From the NCBI GenBank assembly GCA_937128595.1, contig CAKZMO010000221.1:1-46883 (forward strand): a stretch of 46,883 bases of DNA. The letters run 5' to 3'. Every line of letters starts with the position of its first letter. The first letter of the stretch is position 1. Below, in pieces: positions 1 through 7,680 of this stretch. The notes beneath the pieces were generated by a model that saw only the letters and a list, made by a program, of their open reading frames with translations, did no database searches and had not been told where the DNA came from. Origin of the DNA: an uncultured cyanobacterium. Lineage in GTDB: Bacteria; Cyanobacteriota; Cyanobacteriia; CAKZMO01. A program made the translations under genes and the position numbers.

Positions 1-1
1 G

Positions 2-442
2 GCCATTCGAGCGGCTTTGAGCAAAGGAGATTTGTCAAAAGCGAACCGTCTTTTAGGGCGTCCCTACTCGATTCGAGGCATTGTCGTGAAAGGACAGCAG
101 CTAGGCCGCACTATTGGCTTTCCTACGGCAAACCTTGATATTTCCAATCGTAAATGTCTACCTCAACGGGGAGTATATTACGTCCAGGTGGCTCACCCTC
201 ATCATCCTGGACAGCGATTTCCTGGAGTCATGAATCTAGGGTGTCGTCCCACGGTCAATGGGATTCAGCAAACGTTAGAAGTTCATCTACTCGACTGGAA
301 TGCAGACCTCTATGAGCAGACCTTGACGCTTTATCTTGAGCGATTTCTGCGTCCAGAGCAGAAATTTGAGTCCTTAGATGCCCTCAAATCCCAAATTCAG
401 GCAGACTGTGCTCAGGCGCGATCGCTCATGACTGCCTCTTAA
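2..442 (+). CDS. ribF: RibF, bifunctional riboflavin kinase/FAD synthetase, C-terminal part (5' end outside window)
   Basis: The enzyme phosphorylates riboflavin to FMN and adenylates FMN to FAD in the cytoplasm. Only the last part is present. The frame is open from base 2, so the gene starts before the window. Visible are the linker after the adenylyltransferase domain (IRAALSKGDLSKAN) and the riboflavin kinase domain, with RPYSIRGIVVKG, the flavin/ATP-binding segment GRTIGFPTANL, and GVMNLGCRPTV near its middle. The kinase domain reaches its normal C-terminus, so this copy looks intact where seen. A PatD-like gene follows 48 bases downstream on the same strand. Confidence 0.93.
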   Translation, partial: AIRAALSKGDLSKANRLLGRPYSIRGIVVKGQQLGRTIGFPTANLDISNRKCLPQRGVYYVQVAHPHHPGQRFPGVMNLGCRPTVNGIQQTLEVHLLDWNADLYEQTLTLYLERFLRPEQKFESLDALKSQIQADCAQARSLMTAS

Positions 443-490
443 CGCAACGTTTCTCAAGGTCACTTATTTTCCAGGAGTTTTTTCTGCGTT

Positions 491-880
491 ATGTTGCCAG
501 AGCATCTCGATCAGTCGTACCAAACTTTTTTTGCCGCGCTCGGCCAGCTTGAGACTTCACTAGAGTCTGATGATCTCAAACAACTTCAGTTTGTCTTGCC
601 AACTCTAAAAGAGGCATTTTCACGACTTGTTGAGGGAACAGAGCAAGCGATGGCTGAAAATTTGATAGAATCAGAACAAGCGTCTCGCATTCAGTCCATT
701 CAGACCGAAATGAATAAAGCGATGCGACTGTTGAATACAGATGTCGTATTTCTCAACACAGCGAAGCAGCCCGACACCATTCAACAGCGGCAGCAACAGA
801 TTGGCACTCGTCTCCAATCCCTGAAGCAGTATGGAGAAGCAGTACTCTCGATTTGGAATATCTCTACAGCCGAATCTTGA
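491..880 (+). CDS. Small helical protein, probable PatD-like family
   Basis: This is a 129-residue soluble protein, almost entirely helical, with no signal peptide or membrane segment. From memory it resembles the cyanobacterial PatD family (heterocyst frequency control, reported to act with FtsZ). The match is the pattern of a helical N-terminus, then SRIQSIQTEMNKAMRLL, DVVFLNTAKQP, and an RQQQIGTRLQ segment. PatD-like proteins also occur in cyanobacteria that do not make heterocysts, so this does not imply heterocysts. AGGAG lies 13 bases before the ATG, which is a long spacing. It may be co-transcribed with ribF. The alternative is simply a conserved cyanobacterial protein of unknown role. 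Confidence 0.6.
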   Translation: MLPEHLDQSYQTFFAALGQLETSLESDDLKQLQFVLPTLKEAFSRLVEGTEQAMAENLIESEQASRIQSIQTEMNKAMRLLNTDVVFLNTAKQPDTIQQRQQQIGTRLQSLKQYGEAVLSIWNISTAES

Positions 881-946
881 ACACAACACATCAGATGATT
901 GGAGTATTGTCTAGTCCCTATGAATGTTCAGAGAGCCTGTGCTGGC

Positions 947-1474
947 TCAATCTTCAGCCGATTTTTCTTCGGAATCTACGAATGGGTGATTGCGCTTGAC
1001 ATATTTCATCACCATGGGCTGAGGCGTAAACAAAATTCCATCATTTAATTTCATTTGGTCGATGAGCGATCGCCGCACTAGAGACTCTGTAACAATGCGC
1101 AGATAGGTAAAGTCGCTTAGGAAAAGAGTACTCTGACTCAAAAAGTCTTCAACTTTGCCACCGAATAGCTCTTGAATCGTCGTTGCAATGATGTGCAAGT
1201 CCAAGGGATTAACCCCGATAGCAAATCAGCAACTCATTCCACAGCTCAAGATTAAGCAGTTTTTTGTCGGGACAGAATATGATGAGCATTATCCCCCATG
1301 CCTCGAATGTTGAGCGATCGCAAGATCATTGACTACTTTGGCGACCAAGGTCGTTTTGCCAATACCGCCAATGCCAAGAACTGCGACAAGGCAGCAGTTC
1401 TCATCGAGCACTAAAGACTGAAGAGTTTGGCTGTCCGCTTCTCGGCCATAAAAGACCGGAACATTAGGTACTCC
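947..1474 (-). pseudogene. Remnant of an NB-ARC NTPase gene (cyanobacterial NB-ARC/WD40 type)
   Basis: Two minus-strand pieces read as parts of one NB-ARC protein. Bases 1474 to 1289 encode VPNVPVFYGRE followed by VAVLGIGGIGKTTLVAKVV, a perfect P-loop, and then reach a stop codon. Bases 1204 to 947 encode a fragment with LVRRSLIDQ and FTPQPMVMKYVK, matching the segment that follows the NTPase domain in cyanobacterial NB-ARC-WD40 proteins (typically SLxRRSLIE and LQPVVMEYVT). The usual 200 or more residues between these elements are missing, and no WD40 repeats follow. The gene is therefore internally deleted and truncated. A larger original gene is inferred. The remains sit between patD-like and thioredoxin-fold genes of the opposite strand. 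Confidence 0.72.
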
Positions 1475-1914
1475 ATCGACGACAGGTGATCGGAGCTTGA
1501 GCTATTGAACCCGTCACTGGGGGAGAATTGACGCTGTATCTTGCCGCTTGTGCGACGATGGCTGAGGTCAGAGTGAGGCTTTTCTGCGTTGTGGAGAGCC
1601 TCATCATCAGTTAACCCAGAGGCTAAGCGATACCCCAACCGTTCTAGCAATCGCAGTGCTCGGCTCCAATCTTTGACGCGTATAACGAATTAGACTCGGA
1701 GAGCATTCAACATCCGTCGTCTGTTTGAGTTTCAAATAGTTAGCACTGCTACAGTGTGTCAACGCTCATCAATAAAAATCATCCGCACTTTACCCGCAAA
1801 AAGGTCTTACAAGTCTAAGACAGAGGTAAACGATAAGTCGGAGCTTGTTGGCCCAAAACCACATTAGACTTATTAAGGACGATGTTCGTTGATCCAAGGG
1901 AGACTAATCAAAGC
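1475..1914. other. Gene-poor stretch upstream of the thioredoxin-fold gene
   Basis: No convincing coding region is visible here. Minus-strand frames near 1500-1690 are short and broken, and could be further decayed 5' sequence of the NB-ARC gene. The last 100 bases should hold the promoter of the plus-strand gene at 1915, but I see no clear -35/-10 pair. Confidence 0.4.
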
Positions 1915-2532
1915 ATGATGAAACAGCGCTGGATGAGGGTACTGCGAAATGGACAGCGATTGCTCTTGGCAGGCATTGCTTGTCTCGTTATCGTCTCTAG
2001 CTTTGGACTGGCGGCCCATCCTGCCCATGCCAGTTTGACAGACGATCGTTATGACGGCAATATTTACCCGCTGTATGCAGGCAACGGTTCTTTAGTGCCC
2101 CCAAAATTCACCCTAAAACAAGCCTTGGATAGAAGCGATCGCCCAACATTGCTGGTTTTCTATATCGACGATAGCAGTGACTGTAAACAATACTCGTCTA
2201 CTCTTTCTCAAATCGATGCGTTCTACGGTCGAGCGGCTGACTTTATTTTGTTGGATGTAGATTCTCTACCGCAAAAAGAGGAGTATGCACCGACGGAACC
2301 CGGCTATTACTACCAGGGTTTCGTTCCTCAAACCCTGATTTTTGACCAAGACGGTGATGTGGTTCTGAATGAGGTTGGTACTACGCCGTTTGAAACAGTA
2401 GATGATGCATTTCGGGAGGTTTTTGACTTGCTACCCCGCACAGAGTCGGTTGAGCTGAAACGGCGCATGATAAATGAAATCAACACTGAGCTAGTGCGAG
2501 ACGAAGAAACGAGTGAAGAAGCAGATAAATAG
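1915..2532 (+). CDS. Exported thioredoxin-fold protein, like thylakoid photosystem I accumulation factors
   Basis: This is a 205-residue protein with an N-terminal basic stretch, a hydrophobic segment and a likely cleavage site at AHPAHAS near residue 40. The mature part carries LTDDRYDGNIYPLYAGNGSL, a thioredoxin-like core (PTLLVFYIDDSSDCKQY; a single Cys where thioredoxins have CxxC) and a cis-Pro region (FVPQTLIFD). This is the pattern of a family annotated in cyanobacteria as a thylakoid membrane photosystem I accumulation factor. With one Cys it is unlikely to be a dithiol reductase. GGGAGA lies 11 bases before the chosen ATG. An upstream in-frame ATG at 1882 would add 11 residues before the signal peptide. 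Confidence 0.75.
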   Translation: MMKQRWMRVLRNGQRLLLAGIACLVIVSSFGLAAHPAHASLTDDRYDGNIYPLYAGNGSLVPPKFTLKQALDRSDRPTLLVFYIDDSSDCKQYSSTLSQIDAFYGRAADFILLDVDSLPQKEEYAPTEPGYYYQGFVPQTLIFDQDGDVVLNEVGTTPFETVDDAFREVFDLLPRTESVELKRRMINEINTELVRDEETSEEADK

Positions 2533-2543
2533 TATGGGGCATT

Positions 2544-2572
2544 AAAAAAAGGGAGCTGATACCAGCTCCCTT
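2544..2572 (-). terminator. Rho-independent terminator of the rplJ-rplL operon
   Basis: A 10-base perfect inverted repeat (AAGGGAGCTG, bases 2549-2558, with CAGCTCCCTT, bases 2563-2572) has a 4-base loop. Read on the minus strand it is followed by seven T residues. It lies 52 bases after the rplL stop codon. The plus-strand gene ends at 2532 and may use the same stem, but has no comparable T run on its side. Confidence 0.85.
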
Positions 2573-2624
2573 ATAAAAAGTATGGAATTTTTCTCGTCAA
2601 TAGTGGCAAGTTTCAGCAGATAAT

Positions 2625-3023
2625 CTACTTCACAGAAACTTTTGCGCCAGCTTCTTCGAGTTGCTTTTTCGCATCTTCAGCAGCGTCTTTAGCAACAGCT
2701 TCTTTGATGGCTTTAGGAGTAGACTCCACCATGTCTTTGGCCTCTTTCAAGCCTAGACCTGTTAGCCCTCGAACGACCTTCAGAATAGCAATCTTCTTAT
2801 CGGCGGGAACTTCTTCAAGCACCACGTCGAACTCAGTTTTCTCTTCTTCGGGCTCAGCAGCGGCAGCAGCAGCACCAGGAGCCGCCATCATCATCATGCC
2901 GCCACCAGCAGATGCAGATGCGTCTACATCAAACGCTTCTTCAATTTGCTTGACCAACTCAGATGCTTCAAGCAAGGAAAGCGTTTTCAATTGTTCCAAA
3001 ATTTCGTCAGTTTTAGCAGACAT
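2625..3023 (-). CDS. rplL: 50S ribosomal protein L7/L12
   Basis: This 132-residue protein forms the multimeric stalk of the large subunit that recruits translation GTPases. Residues 1-35 are the helical dimerisation/L10-binding domain. Residues 38-57 are a flexible hinge rich in Gly, Met and Ala. The C-terminal domain has the hallmark [25 protein letters not shown] and ends in KVSVK. GGAG lies 7 bases upstream of the ATG. It follows rplJ by 67 bases and is closed by a strong terminator. Confidence 0.97.
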   Translation of the reverse strand: MSAKTDEILEQLKTLSLLEASELVKQIEEAFDVDASASAGGGMMMMAAPGAAAAAAEPEEEKTEFDVVLEEVPADKKIAILKVVRGLTGLGLKEAKDMVESTPKAIKEAVAKDAAEDAKKQLEEAGAKVSVK

Positions 3024-3090
3024 TGAGATCCTCCAATCAAGTTTAAGTAAATTCGTTTTACGTATCGGTCAGGCTTGGAAACTGTAGGCT

Positions 3091-3654
3091 TTACTCGGAA
3101 TCTTCTTTTTGTGCCACAGCCTGTAGTGCGCGTCCCAACGAAGCTGGAACTTCTTTGATGCCAACCGCAACTTTCGTTGGAACAGCCTTGGTTCCTACCG
3201 CTAGTTTTGTTGGTACTGCGTTGATCGCCCCCGCAATACGAGCAATAAGCTCTTCCTTCGTTGGCAAATCGGTGATGGCTTTGATGTCATCTTCGTTGAG
3301 AGCTTGACCTTCCAGCACACCGCCCCTTAGAACGGTTTTCTTGGTGTCTTTCTGAAAAGCTTGGTAAGCCTTGATCGCTTTGCCTAAGTCATCTTTCAGA
3401 AGCAAAAAAGCAGATGACTCTTTGAGAAATTGAGTCATAGGTTGCCAATCTTCGTTGCCGTCGATCGCAATCTTCATCAACGTGTTTTTGGTAACCTTAC
3501 ACGTTGCGTCCGCTTCCCTTAGACGATCTCGCAAATCACTGATTTGCGAAACAGACAAACCTTTGTAGTCGATGACTAAAGCCATTTGAGCTTCATCTAA
3601 AAGCCCTTTCAGCTCTTCGACGATCGCCTTTTTGTCTTCTAGGGTTCTCCCCAT
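3091..3654 (-). CDS. rplJ: 50S ribosomal protein L10, with an internal 11-residue duplication
   Basis: L10 anchors L7/L12 dimers to 23S rRNA. The sequence shows the RNA-binding N-terminus ([34 protein letters not shown]) and the [13 protein letters not shown] and [11 protein letters not shown] core. The 187-residue length is slightly longer than I remember for cyanobacterial L10. The difference is a near-tandem repeat in the C-terminal helix: [11 protein letters not shown] is followed directly by [12 protein letters not shown] near-ideal Shine-Dalgarno sequence (AAGGAGGTGA) precedes the ATG by about 7 bases. The gene is preceded by a 432-base leader with an attenuator-like structure. Confidence 0.96.
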   Translation of the reverse strand: MGRTLEDKKAIVEELKGLLDEAQMALVIDYKGLSVSQISDLRDRLREADATCKVTKNTLMKIAIDGNEDWQPMTQFLKESSAFLLLKDDLGKAIKAYQAFQKDTKKTVLRGGVLEGQALNEDDIKAITDLPTKEELIARIAGAINAVPTKLAVGTKAVPTKVAVGIKEVPASLGRALQAVAQKEDSE

Positions 3655-3788
3655 TCTTGACTCACCTCCTTTTCGGGGTATTCAAAACAACAGTTGCGGA
3701 GTGTTCTACCGACAATAGCTTTACAAGAACAGAGAGCTCATATCTTCGAGGGTTTACTTCTACGAGTCGACTTCAACAGTCGAAAGCC

Positions 3789-3865
3789 AAAAAAAGCCTC
3801 TAGCTACACGCCAGAGGCTAACCATTTCTGAATATCGGATCTAGTGAGATCGATTCAGAATGGTT
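3789..3865 (-). promoter_or_regulatory. rplJ leader: stem-loop followed by an attenuator-type terminator
   Basis: Read on the minus strand, two hairpins stand back to back about 140 bases before rplJ. The first pairs bases 3853-3865 with 3820-3833 (13 pairs, one bulged base). The second pairs AGCCTCT (3813-3819) with AGAGGCT (3795-3801) around an 11-base loop and runs into seven T residues (3789-3795). Such an intrinsic terminator between rplA and rplJ fits transcription attenuation of the L10/L12 genes, known for rplJ leaders in other bacteria and commonly controlled by L10(L12)4 binding. The alternative is a plain terminator with a separate rplJ promoter at about 3660-3780. The remaining leader (3866-4086) shows nothing I can name. 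Confidence 0.7.
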
Positions 3866-4086
3866 GTAAACGAAACACACTACAAAATGCGATTTCGTTG
3901 ACCTCGGCAGGATGTTTAAGCGATCGCCCCTACTGTCTCTGGCTATACAACGTAGATATTAAGTTTTCTCTAATCTTGTGTGTGCTTGTTTTCCTCCGGT
4001 AGTCTCCAAACTTGAATACTAGCTATATCTGTGAGACGCTTGCTAATATCTTTGAAAGCTCAATTTTTTATTCAGTCTCTAGAAGA

Positions 4087-4806
4087 CTATGAAAGCTCAG
4101 CTAGCTTTAAGTCACGCAGAGCGCTGATATCAACTTGAATCGAAGGCCCCATTGTTGCAGAGATACAGACACTTCGCCAGTAGCGACCTTTCGCACCCGA
4201 TGGGCGATTGCGGTCGATACATTCTTGCAGAGCTTTGAGGTTGATCAATAAATCTTCTGCCTCAAAGGTCGCTTTGCCAAACATTACGTGAACGATACCT
4301 GTCCGGTCAGCCCTGAACTCAAGTTTACCGGCCTTGAATTCGGTAATGGCTTGAGCAATGTCAAACGTTACCGTCCCGCCCTTTGGAGAAGGCATAAGTC
4401 CACGAGGACCTAATAGCCGACCTAGCTTTGCCACCTGAGGCATGACATCTGGAGTCGCAATCAAAACATCAAAATCCAGATTCTGTTCTTTCTGAATTTC
4501 AGCAATTAGTTCCTCAGAACCTACGAGGTCAGCTCCTGCTTCTGAAGCTTCACTGACTTTTTCGCCACGAGCAATGACTGCAACGCGAACTTCCTGTCCT
4601 GTTCCTTTTGGAAGCGCGACCGTAGTTCGAAGTTGCTGATCCGTATATTTTGGATCGATACCAAGGCGAATGTGAGATTCTGCTGATTCTGAAAATTTGG
4701 CAGTAGCGGTTTCTTTGAGAAGATTGAGGGCTTCAATCGGCTCGTAAGGACGATCCTCGACTTTTTTAACCAGCTCTTGCATTCGACGCGACATTTTACG
4801 CGACAT
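4087..4806 (-). CDS. rplA: 50S ribosomal protein L1
   Basis: This 239-residue protein forms the L1 stalk that moves deacylated tRNA out of the E site, and in many bacteria it represses its own operon. Diagnostic segments are [53 protein letters not shown] and [18 protein letters not shown] chose the second ATG (4806). GGGAGA abuts the first ATG at 4815 with no spacing, but sits 9 bases before this one. rplK lies 136 bases upstream. The next gene, rplJ, is separated by a long regulated leader. Confidence 0.96.
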   Translation of the reverse strand: MSRKMSRRMQELVKKVEDRPYEPIEALNLLKETATAKFSESAESHIRLGIDPKYTDQQLRTTVALPKGTGQEVRVAVIARGEKVSEASEAGADLVGSEELIAEIQKEQNLDFDVLIATPDVMPQVAKLGRLLGPRGLMPSPKGGTVTFDIAQAITEFKAGKLEFRADRTGIVHVMFGKATFEAEDLLINLKALQECIDRNRPSGAKGRYWRSVCISATMGPSIQVDISALRDLKLAELS

Positions 4807-4821
4807 AAAATTCATTCTCCC

Positions 4822-4850
4822 GGGGTCAAACGAAGCTTAGCTTCTCCCCC
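4822..4850 (-). promoter_or_regulatory. Stem-loop with asymmetric internal loop just upstream of rplA
   Basis: In the minus-strand RNA sense, GGGG (4850-4847) pairs with CCCC (4825-4822), and GAAGC (4844-4840) pairs with GCTTC (4836-4832) around a UAA loop. The two helices are separated by a strongly asymmetric internal loop (1-2 bases against 6). It ends about 15 bases before the rplA start, next to the Shine-Dalgarno sequence. Two short helices flanking an asymmetric loop is the general shape of L1 binding sites, so an L1 autoregulatory operator is possible. That assignment is inference. Confidence 0.4.
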
Positions 4851-4942
4851 ATAAACGGCACAGTCTTAAATTGTAGCAGTTAAAGCAAACTAAATCGGGA
4901 AAATCGAAACATGCTCGATACAGCCTAAATTATCTCAACCAT

Positions 4943-5368
4943 TTAGTCAGCGATTGTAACGCCCATGTTGTGAGCAGTGCCTTCGACAATGCGCATCGCA
5001 GCTTCTATATCATTCGCATTTAGGTCTGGCATCTTAGTTTCGGCAATCTCCTGAAGCTGTGCCCGCGAGATAGATCCCACTTTTCTGGATTTGGGCTCAC
5101 CTGATCCTTTGTCGATTCCTGCGGCTTTCTTGATCAAAACAGATGCAGGAGGAGTCTTGAGGATAAACGTAAAGCTTCGATCTTCGAACACCGAAATCTC
5201 AACGGGAACAACCAGTCCAACTTTTTCAGCTGTTCTCGCGTTGTACTCCTTGCAAAATGCCATGATGTTGACACCGTGCTGACCTAATGCCGGCCCAATC
5301 GGAGGTGCAGGGTTAGCTTTTCCCGCAGGAATAGCGAGCTTAATAACAGTTACTACTTTCTTTGCCAT
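4943..5368 (-). CDS. rplK: 50S ribosomal protein L11
   Basis: This 141-residue protein has the usual length. It binds the GTPase-associated region of 23S rRNA. The sequence has the N-terminal [21 protein letters not shown] and [15 protein letters not shown] segments, then [19 protein letters not shown] and the C-terminal RNA-binding domain ending [21 protein letters not shown] motif precedes the ATG. It lies between nusG (161 bases upstream) and rplA. Confidence 0.97.
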   Translation of the reverse strand: MAKKVVTVIKLAIPAGKANPAPPIGPALGQHGVNIMAFCKEYNARTAEKVGLVVPVEISVFEDRSFTFILKTPPASVLIKKAAGIDKGSGEPKSRKVGSISRAQLQEIAETKMPDLNANDIEAAMRIVEGTAHNMGVTIAD

Positions 5369-5394
5369 CGATCTTCTTCACTTGATATCAATAC

Positions 5395-5438
5395 TTGAAC
5401 ATTCGAACTACTGCCCTTAAACTGCGTTGAATGTTCAA
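5395..5438 (-). promoter_or_regulatory. Inverted repeat in the rplK leader
   Basis: TTGAACATTC (5395-5404) and GAATGTTCAA (5429-5438) form a perfect 10-base inverted repeat with a 24-base loop. The repeat ends 26 bases upstream of the rplK start. It could be a leader stem in the nusG-rplK spacer. No T run follows, so it is not a terminator. The function is unknown. Confidence 0.35.
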
Positions 5439-5529
5439 CAACAGGTTTAGCCTACGCTCACGAGTCTTAGAAAATCAGAGCCGTGAGAGAACTTTAGCTT
5501 CACAAGCCTTAGCCTGACTAAGTAAGCCC

Positions 5530-6216
5530 CTAGCTTTGCTTCTCAACTTGATTGAACTCTAACTCTACAGGAGTGTCGCGCCCAAAAATAGAAAGAAGCG
5601 CCTTCAATTTGCTTCGTTCAGGGCTGACTTCAATCACCTCGCCTTCAAAATCTTTAAATGGGCCTGACAAGACCAAAATCTTGTCTCCGGCTTCCATATC
5701 AATTTTGGCTACTGGCTGTTGTTCTTCAGCCTGCTTAAAGATGCGTTCCACCTCAGATGGAGAAAGAGGCATAGGCTTTACGTGACCCCGGCCCCGACCA
5801 TAGCGCCGTTTTTGCTCTGCCCCAACGAAGTTGATGACGTTTGGTGTACTCTTCACGACCTGCCAAGCATCGTCATCCATCACCATGCGAATCAGGACAT
5901 AGCCAGGAAAGACTTTCTCAGAAATCTCTTTGGGCTTACCGCTTTTTTGAGGTTTCAGAATGTGAGTTTGAGGAATTTCAATATTTAAGATGCGATCGGC
6001 AACATCTAGCGTTTCGATACGTTGCTCAAGGCTCAGCTTCACTCTGCGCTCACATCCTGAAGCAACTTGAACCGCGTACCAGCTAGAGCGACGACGACGC
6101 GCTTTTCCCTCTTCTCTATCATGAGCATCGTCAAGACCCTCATCGCCTTCGTCGCCTTGAACAGACTCGTCTTCGAAAGCTTCTAAGTTGTTGGATTCAT
6201 CTGATGCAAACGTCAT
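5530..6216 (-). CDS. nusG: Transcription termination/antitermination factor NusG
   Basis: NusG binds RNA polymerase and couples it to Rho or the ribosome. The 228-residue protein has an unusual acidic N-terminal extension of about 45 residues (MTFASDESNNLEAFEDES onward, then basic RRRRS). The NGN domain follows (WYAVQVASGCERRVKLSLEQR, VFPGYVLIRMVMDDDAW). The C-terminal KOW domain has GDKILVLSGPFKDFEGEV and ends ERSKLKALLSIFGRDTPVELEF. It starts 14 bases after secE on the same strand, the classic secE-nusG pair. Confidence 0.97.
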   Translation of the reverse strand: MTFASDESNNLEAFEDESVQGDEGDEGLDDAHDREEGKARRRRSSWYAVQVASGCERRVKLSLEQRIETLDVADRILNIEIPQTHILKPQKSGKPKEISEKVFPGYVLIRMVMDDDAWQVVKSTPNVINFVGAEQKRRYGRGRGHVKPMPLSPSEVERIFKQAEEQQPVAKIDMEAGDKILVLSGPFKDFEGEVIEVSPERSKLKALLSIFGRDTPVELEFNQVEKQS

Positions 6217-6230
6217 TAGAAGAGATACCT

Positions 6231-6452
6231 TTAGAAAACCTGCTTAGCAATCCACTGGAAGAGAGAGTCAACTAAATAGATGGTAGTTGCCGACAAAATG
6301 ACCATCAAAATGACTGCAACTGACTCGCTAATCAACTGCTGTCGGCTTGGCCATACAACTTTGCCGAGTTCTTCCTTCGTTCCTTGAACGAACTCAACGG
6401 CGTTGAGTCCAGAAGACTGGTTTTGTACCTCTGCTTCCTTCTTGGTTGCCAT
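6231..6452 (-). CDS. secE: Preprotein translocase subunit SecE
   Basis: This 73-residue protein has a single C-terminal membrane helix (about residues 45-67, SVAVILMVILSATTIYLVDSLF) preceded by the conserved cytoplasmic helix EELGKVVWPSRQQLI. It clamps SecY in the Sec translocon of plasma and thylakoid membranes. The single-helix form is usual in cyanobacteria. GGGAT precedes the ATG. It heads the secE-nusG-rplK-rplA run. Confidence 0.95.
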   Translation of the reverse strand: MATKKEAEVQNQSSGLNAVEFVQGTKEELGKVVWPSRQQLISESVAVILMVILSATTIYLVDSLFQWIAKQVF

Positions 6453-6778
6453 ATTAATCCCAACGCGGATAACTGCCTTATCTTGTGCCTAAGATGTGCG
6501 CTTTCGTGCGGTTCGTACGCGATCACTGACTTGGATGGGTTTAATTCATGAGGGTTCTTGGTTTCGAACCTTGTGAAACTTTTACAAGCCTCTCATTCAC
6601 GATGATTTAAGACTCACAATCAAGTTTTACAAACTTTTGCGAATGACAGAAATCTACATCCAACGGGTCACCGTGCTGTTCGAGTAGTTCAAATACTTTT
6701 CAGGCACTTACTCGAAATGCATGAATTGAAACTGAACAATGAGAAAGACTTCTCAGACACAGCTAATAATCTTAACAG
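6453..6778 (-). other. Spacer between the trnW terminator and secE
   Basis: No gene is visible. Because a terminator-like hairpin follows trnW, this stretch should contain the promoter for secE-nusG-rplK-rplA (minus strand). I could not single out a confident -10/-35 pair. Confidence 0.4.
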
Positions 6779-6803
6779 AAAAGGCTTCAATGTTGCGAAG
6801 CCT
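6779..6803 (-). terminator. Terminator downstream of tRNA-Trp
   Basis: AGGCTTC (6782-6788) and GAAGCCT (6797-6803) form a 7-base stem with an 8-base loop. On the minus strand it is followed by TTTTCTG. It lies about 40 bases after the tRNA 3' end and would separate the rplS-trnW transcript from secE-nusG. The T run is short (four), so read-through is likely. Confidence 0.6.
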
Positions 6804-6844
6804 CTCTTTAGAAAATTAATAACGGTGACCAGTCGACGGTTAAG

Positions 6845-6917
6845 CGCGCCCTGGAGGACTCGAACCCCCGACATCAGGTTTTGGAGACCTGCGTTCTACC
6901 AACTGAACTAAGAGCGC
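6845..6917 (-). tRNA. trnW: tRNA-Trp (anticodon CCA)
   Basis: A 73-base cloverleaf can be folded. The acceptor stem GCGCTCT pairs with AGGGCGC (one G-T pair), with a discriminator G. The D arm is GTTC-AGTTGGTA-GAAC. The anticodon stem is CAGGT-CTCCAAA-ACCTG with anticodon CCA, and the T arm is GGGGG-TTCGAGT-CCTCC. The 3' CCA end is not encoded. The position between rplS and secE is the common cyanobacterial arrangement. Confidence 0.97.
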
Positions 6918-7037
6918 CTGAGAGTACTACCGCAGTGATTACTGTATTTCAGTATTACACGTGATAGACCAGCACGATCTTAACACTTTGCCGTACAGCT
7001 TTACTGGAAAGTTTCCTGAGCCTCTTTTTCTATCGTC

Positions 7038-7415
7038 TTAGTTGCGCTTGAGGGTCAGTGCTCGGTCAAAACGCTGTTTCAGGCGAGTGGCCTTACCTAC
7101 ACGGTTGCGTAAGTAGTAGAGCTTGGCTCGACGAGCTTTGCCTCGACGCAAAACTGCGATGTCTGCAACACGAGGAGAGTGGAGTAGAAAAACACGTTCA
7201 ACTCCAATCCCTTGAAAGATACGACGTACGGTCACAGTTTCGTTGATGCCACCATGCCGCATGGCAATAATCGTTCCCTCGTAGGGTTGAACTCTTTCTT
7301 TGCCCCCTTCACTAATACGAACACCGACTCGGACAGTGTCGCCGACATGAAGAACCGGTAGTTCGGCCTTCAGATGCCTTGCTTCAATGGATTTAATGAT
7401 TTCCTGAGCGTTCAT
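7038..7415 (-). CDS. rplS: 50S ribosomal protein L19
   Basis: This 125-residue protein sits at the interface of the 30S and 50S subunits. It shows [53 protein letters not shown] and the basic C-terminal [14 protein letters not shown]. The length is normal. trnW follows 120 bases downstream on the same strand. The divergent gene cpcT starts 265 bases away, so both promoters lie in 7416-7680. Confidence 0.97.
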   Translation of the reverse strand: MNAQEIIKSIEARHLKAELPVLHVGDTVRVGVRISEGGKERVQPYEGTIIAMRHGGINETVTVRRIFQGIGVERVFLLHSPRVADIAVLRRGKARRAKLYYLRNRVGKATRLKQRFDRALTLKRN

Positions 7416-7680
7416 GACTTTTTATAAAACTCACAGTCTCCCATAATAAACTACGCTTCTCTATCAAGTAAAGCGGAATTTTTTACTGAGTTGCAGGTCT
7501 ATTCCTATCAGGCATCTCGCTGATGTAGTGTAGACATGCGATCGCCTCCTTCAGAAAGGGAGTTCGTATTCTTACGCCCCTGACCGCTTTTGGTCTTCAA
7601 GCTTCACTGACCAGAACCTCACTGAGCTTGATATCTGTCTTCTTTACTTTGGCTCCTCACACATTGACTCAATTCCCACT

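Noticed and set aside
2704-3087. Open plus-strand frame opposite rplL, rich in Ser and Ala.
   Set aside because: It mirrors the strongly biased L7/L12 coding sequence and has no protein features or start site of its own.
7651-7666. GCTCCTCACAC resembles the core of the small RNA Yfr1 (ACTCCTCACAC).
   Set aside because: The first base differs from the conserved core. No flanking stem or terminator follows, and cpcT starts within about 20 bases, so it is most likely chance.
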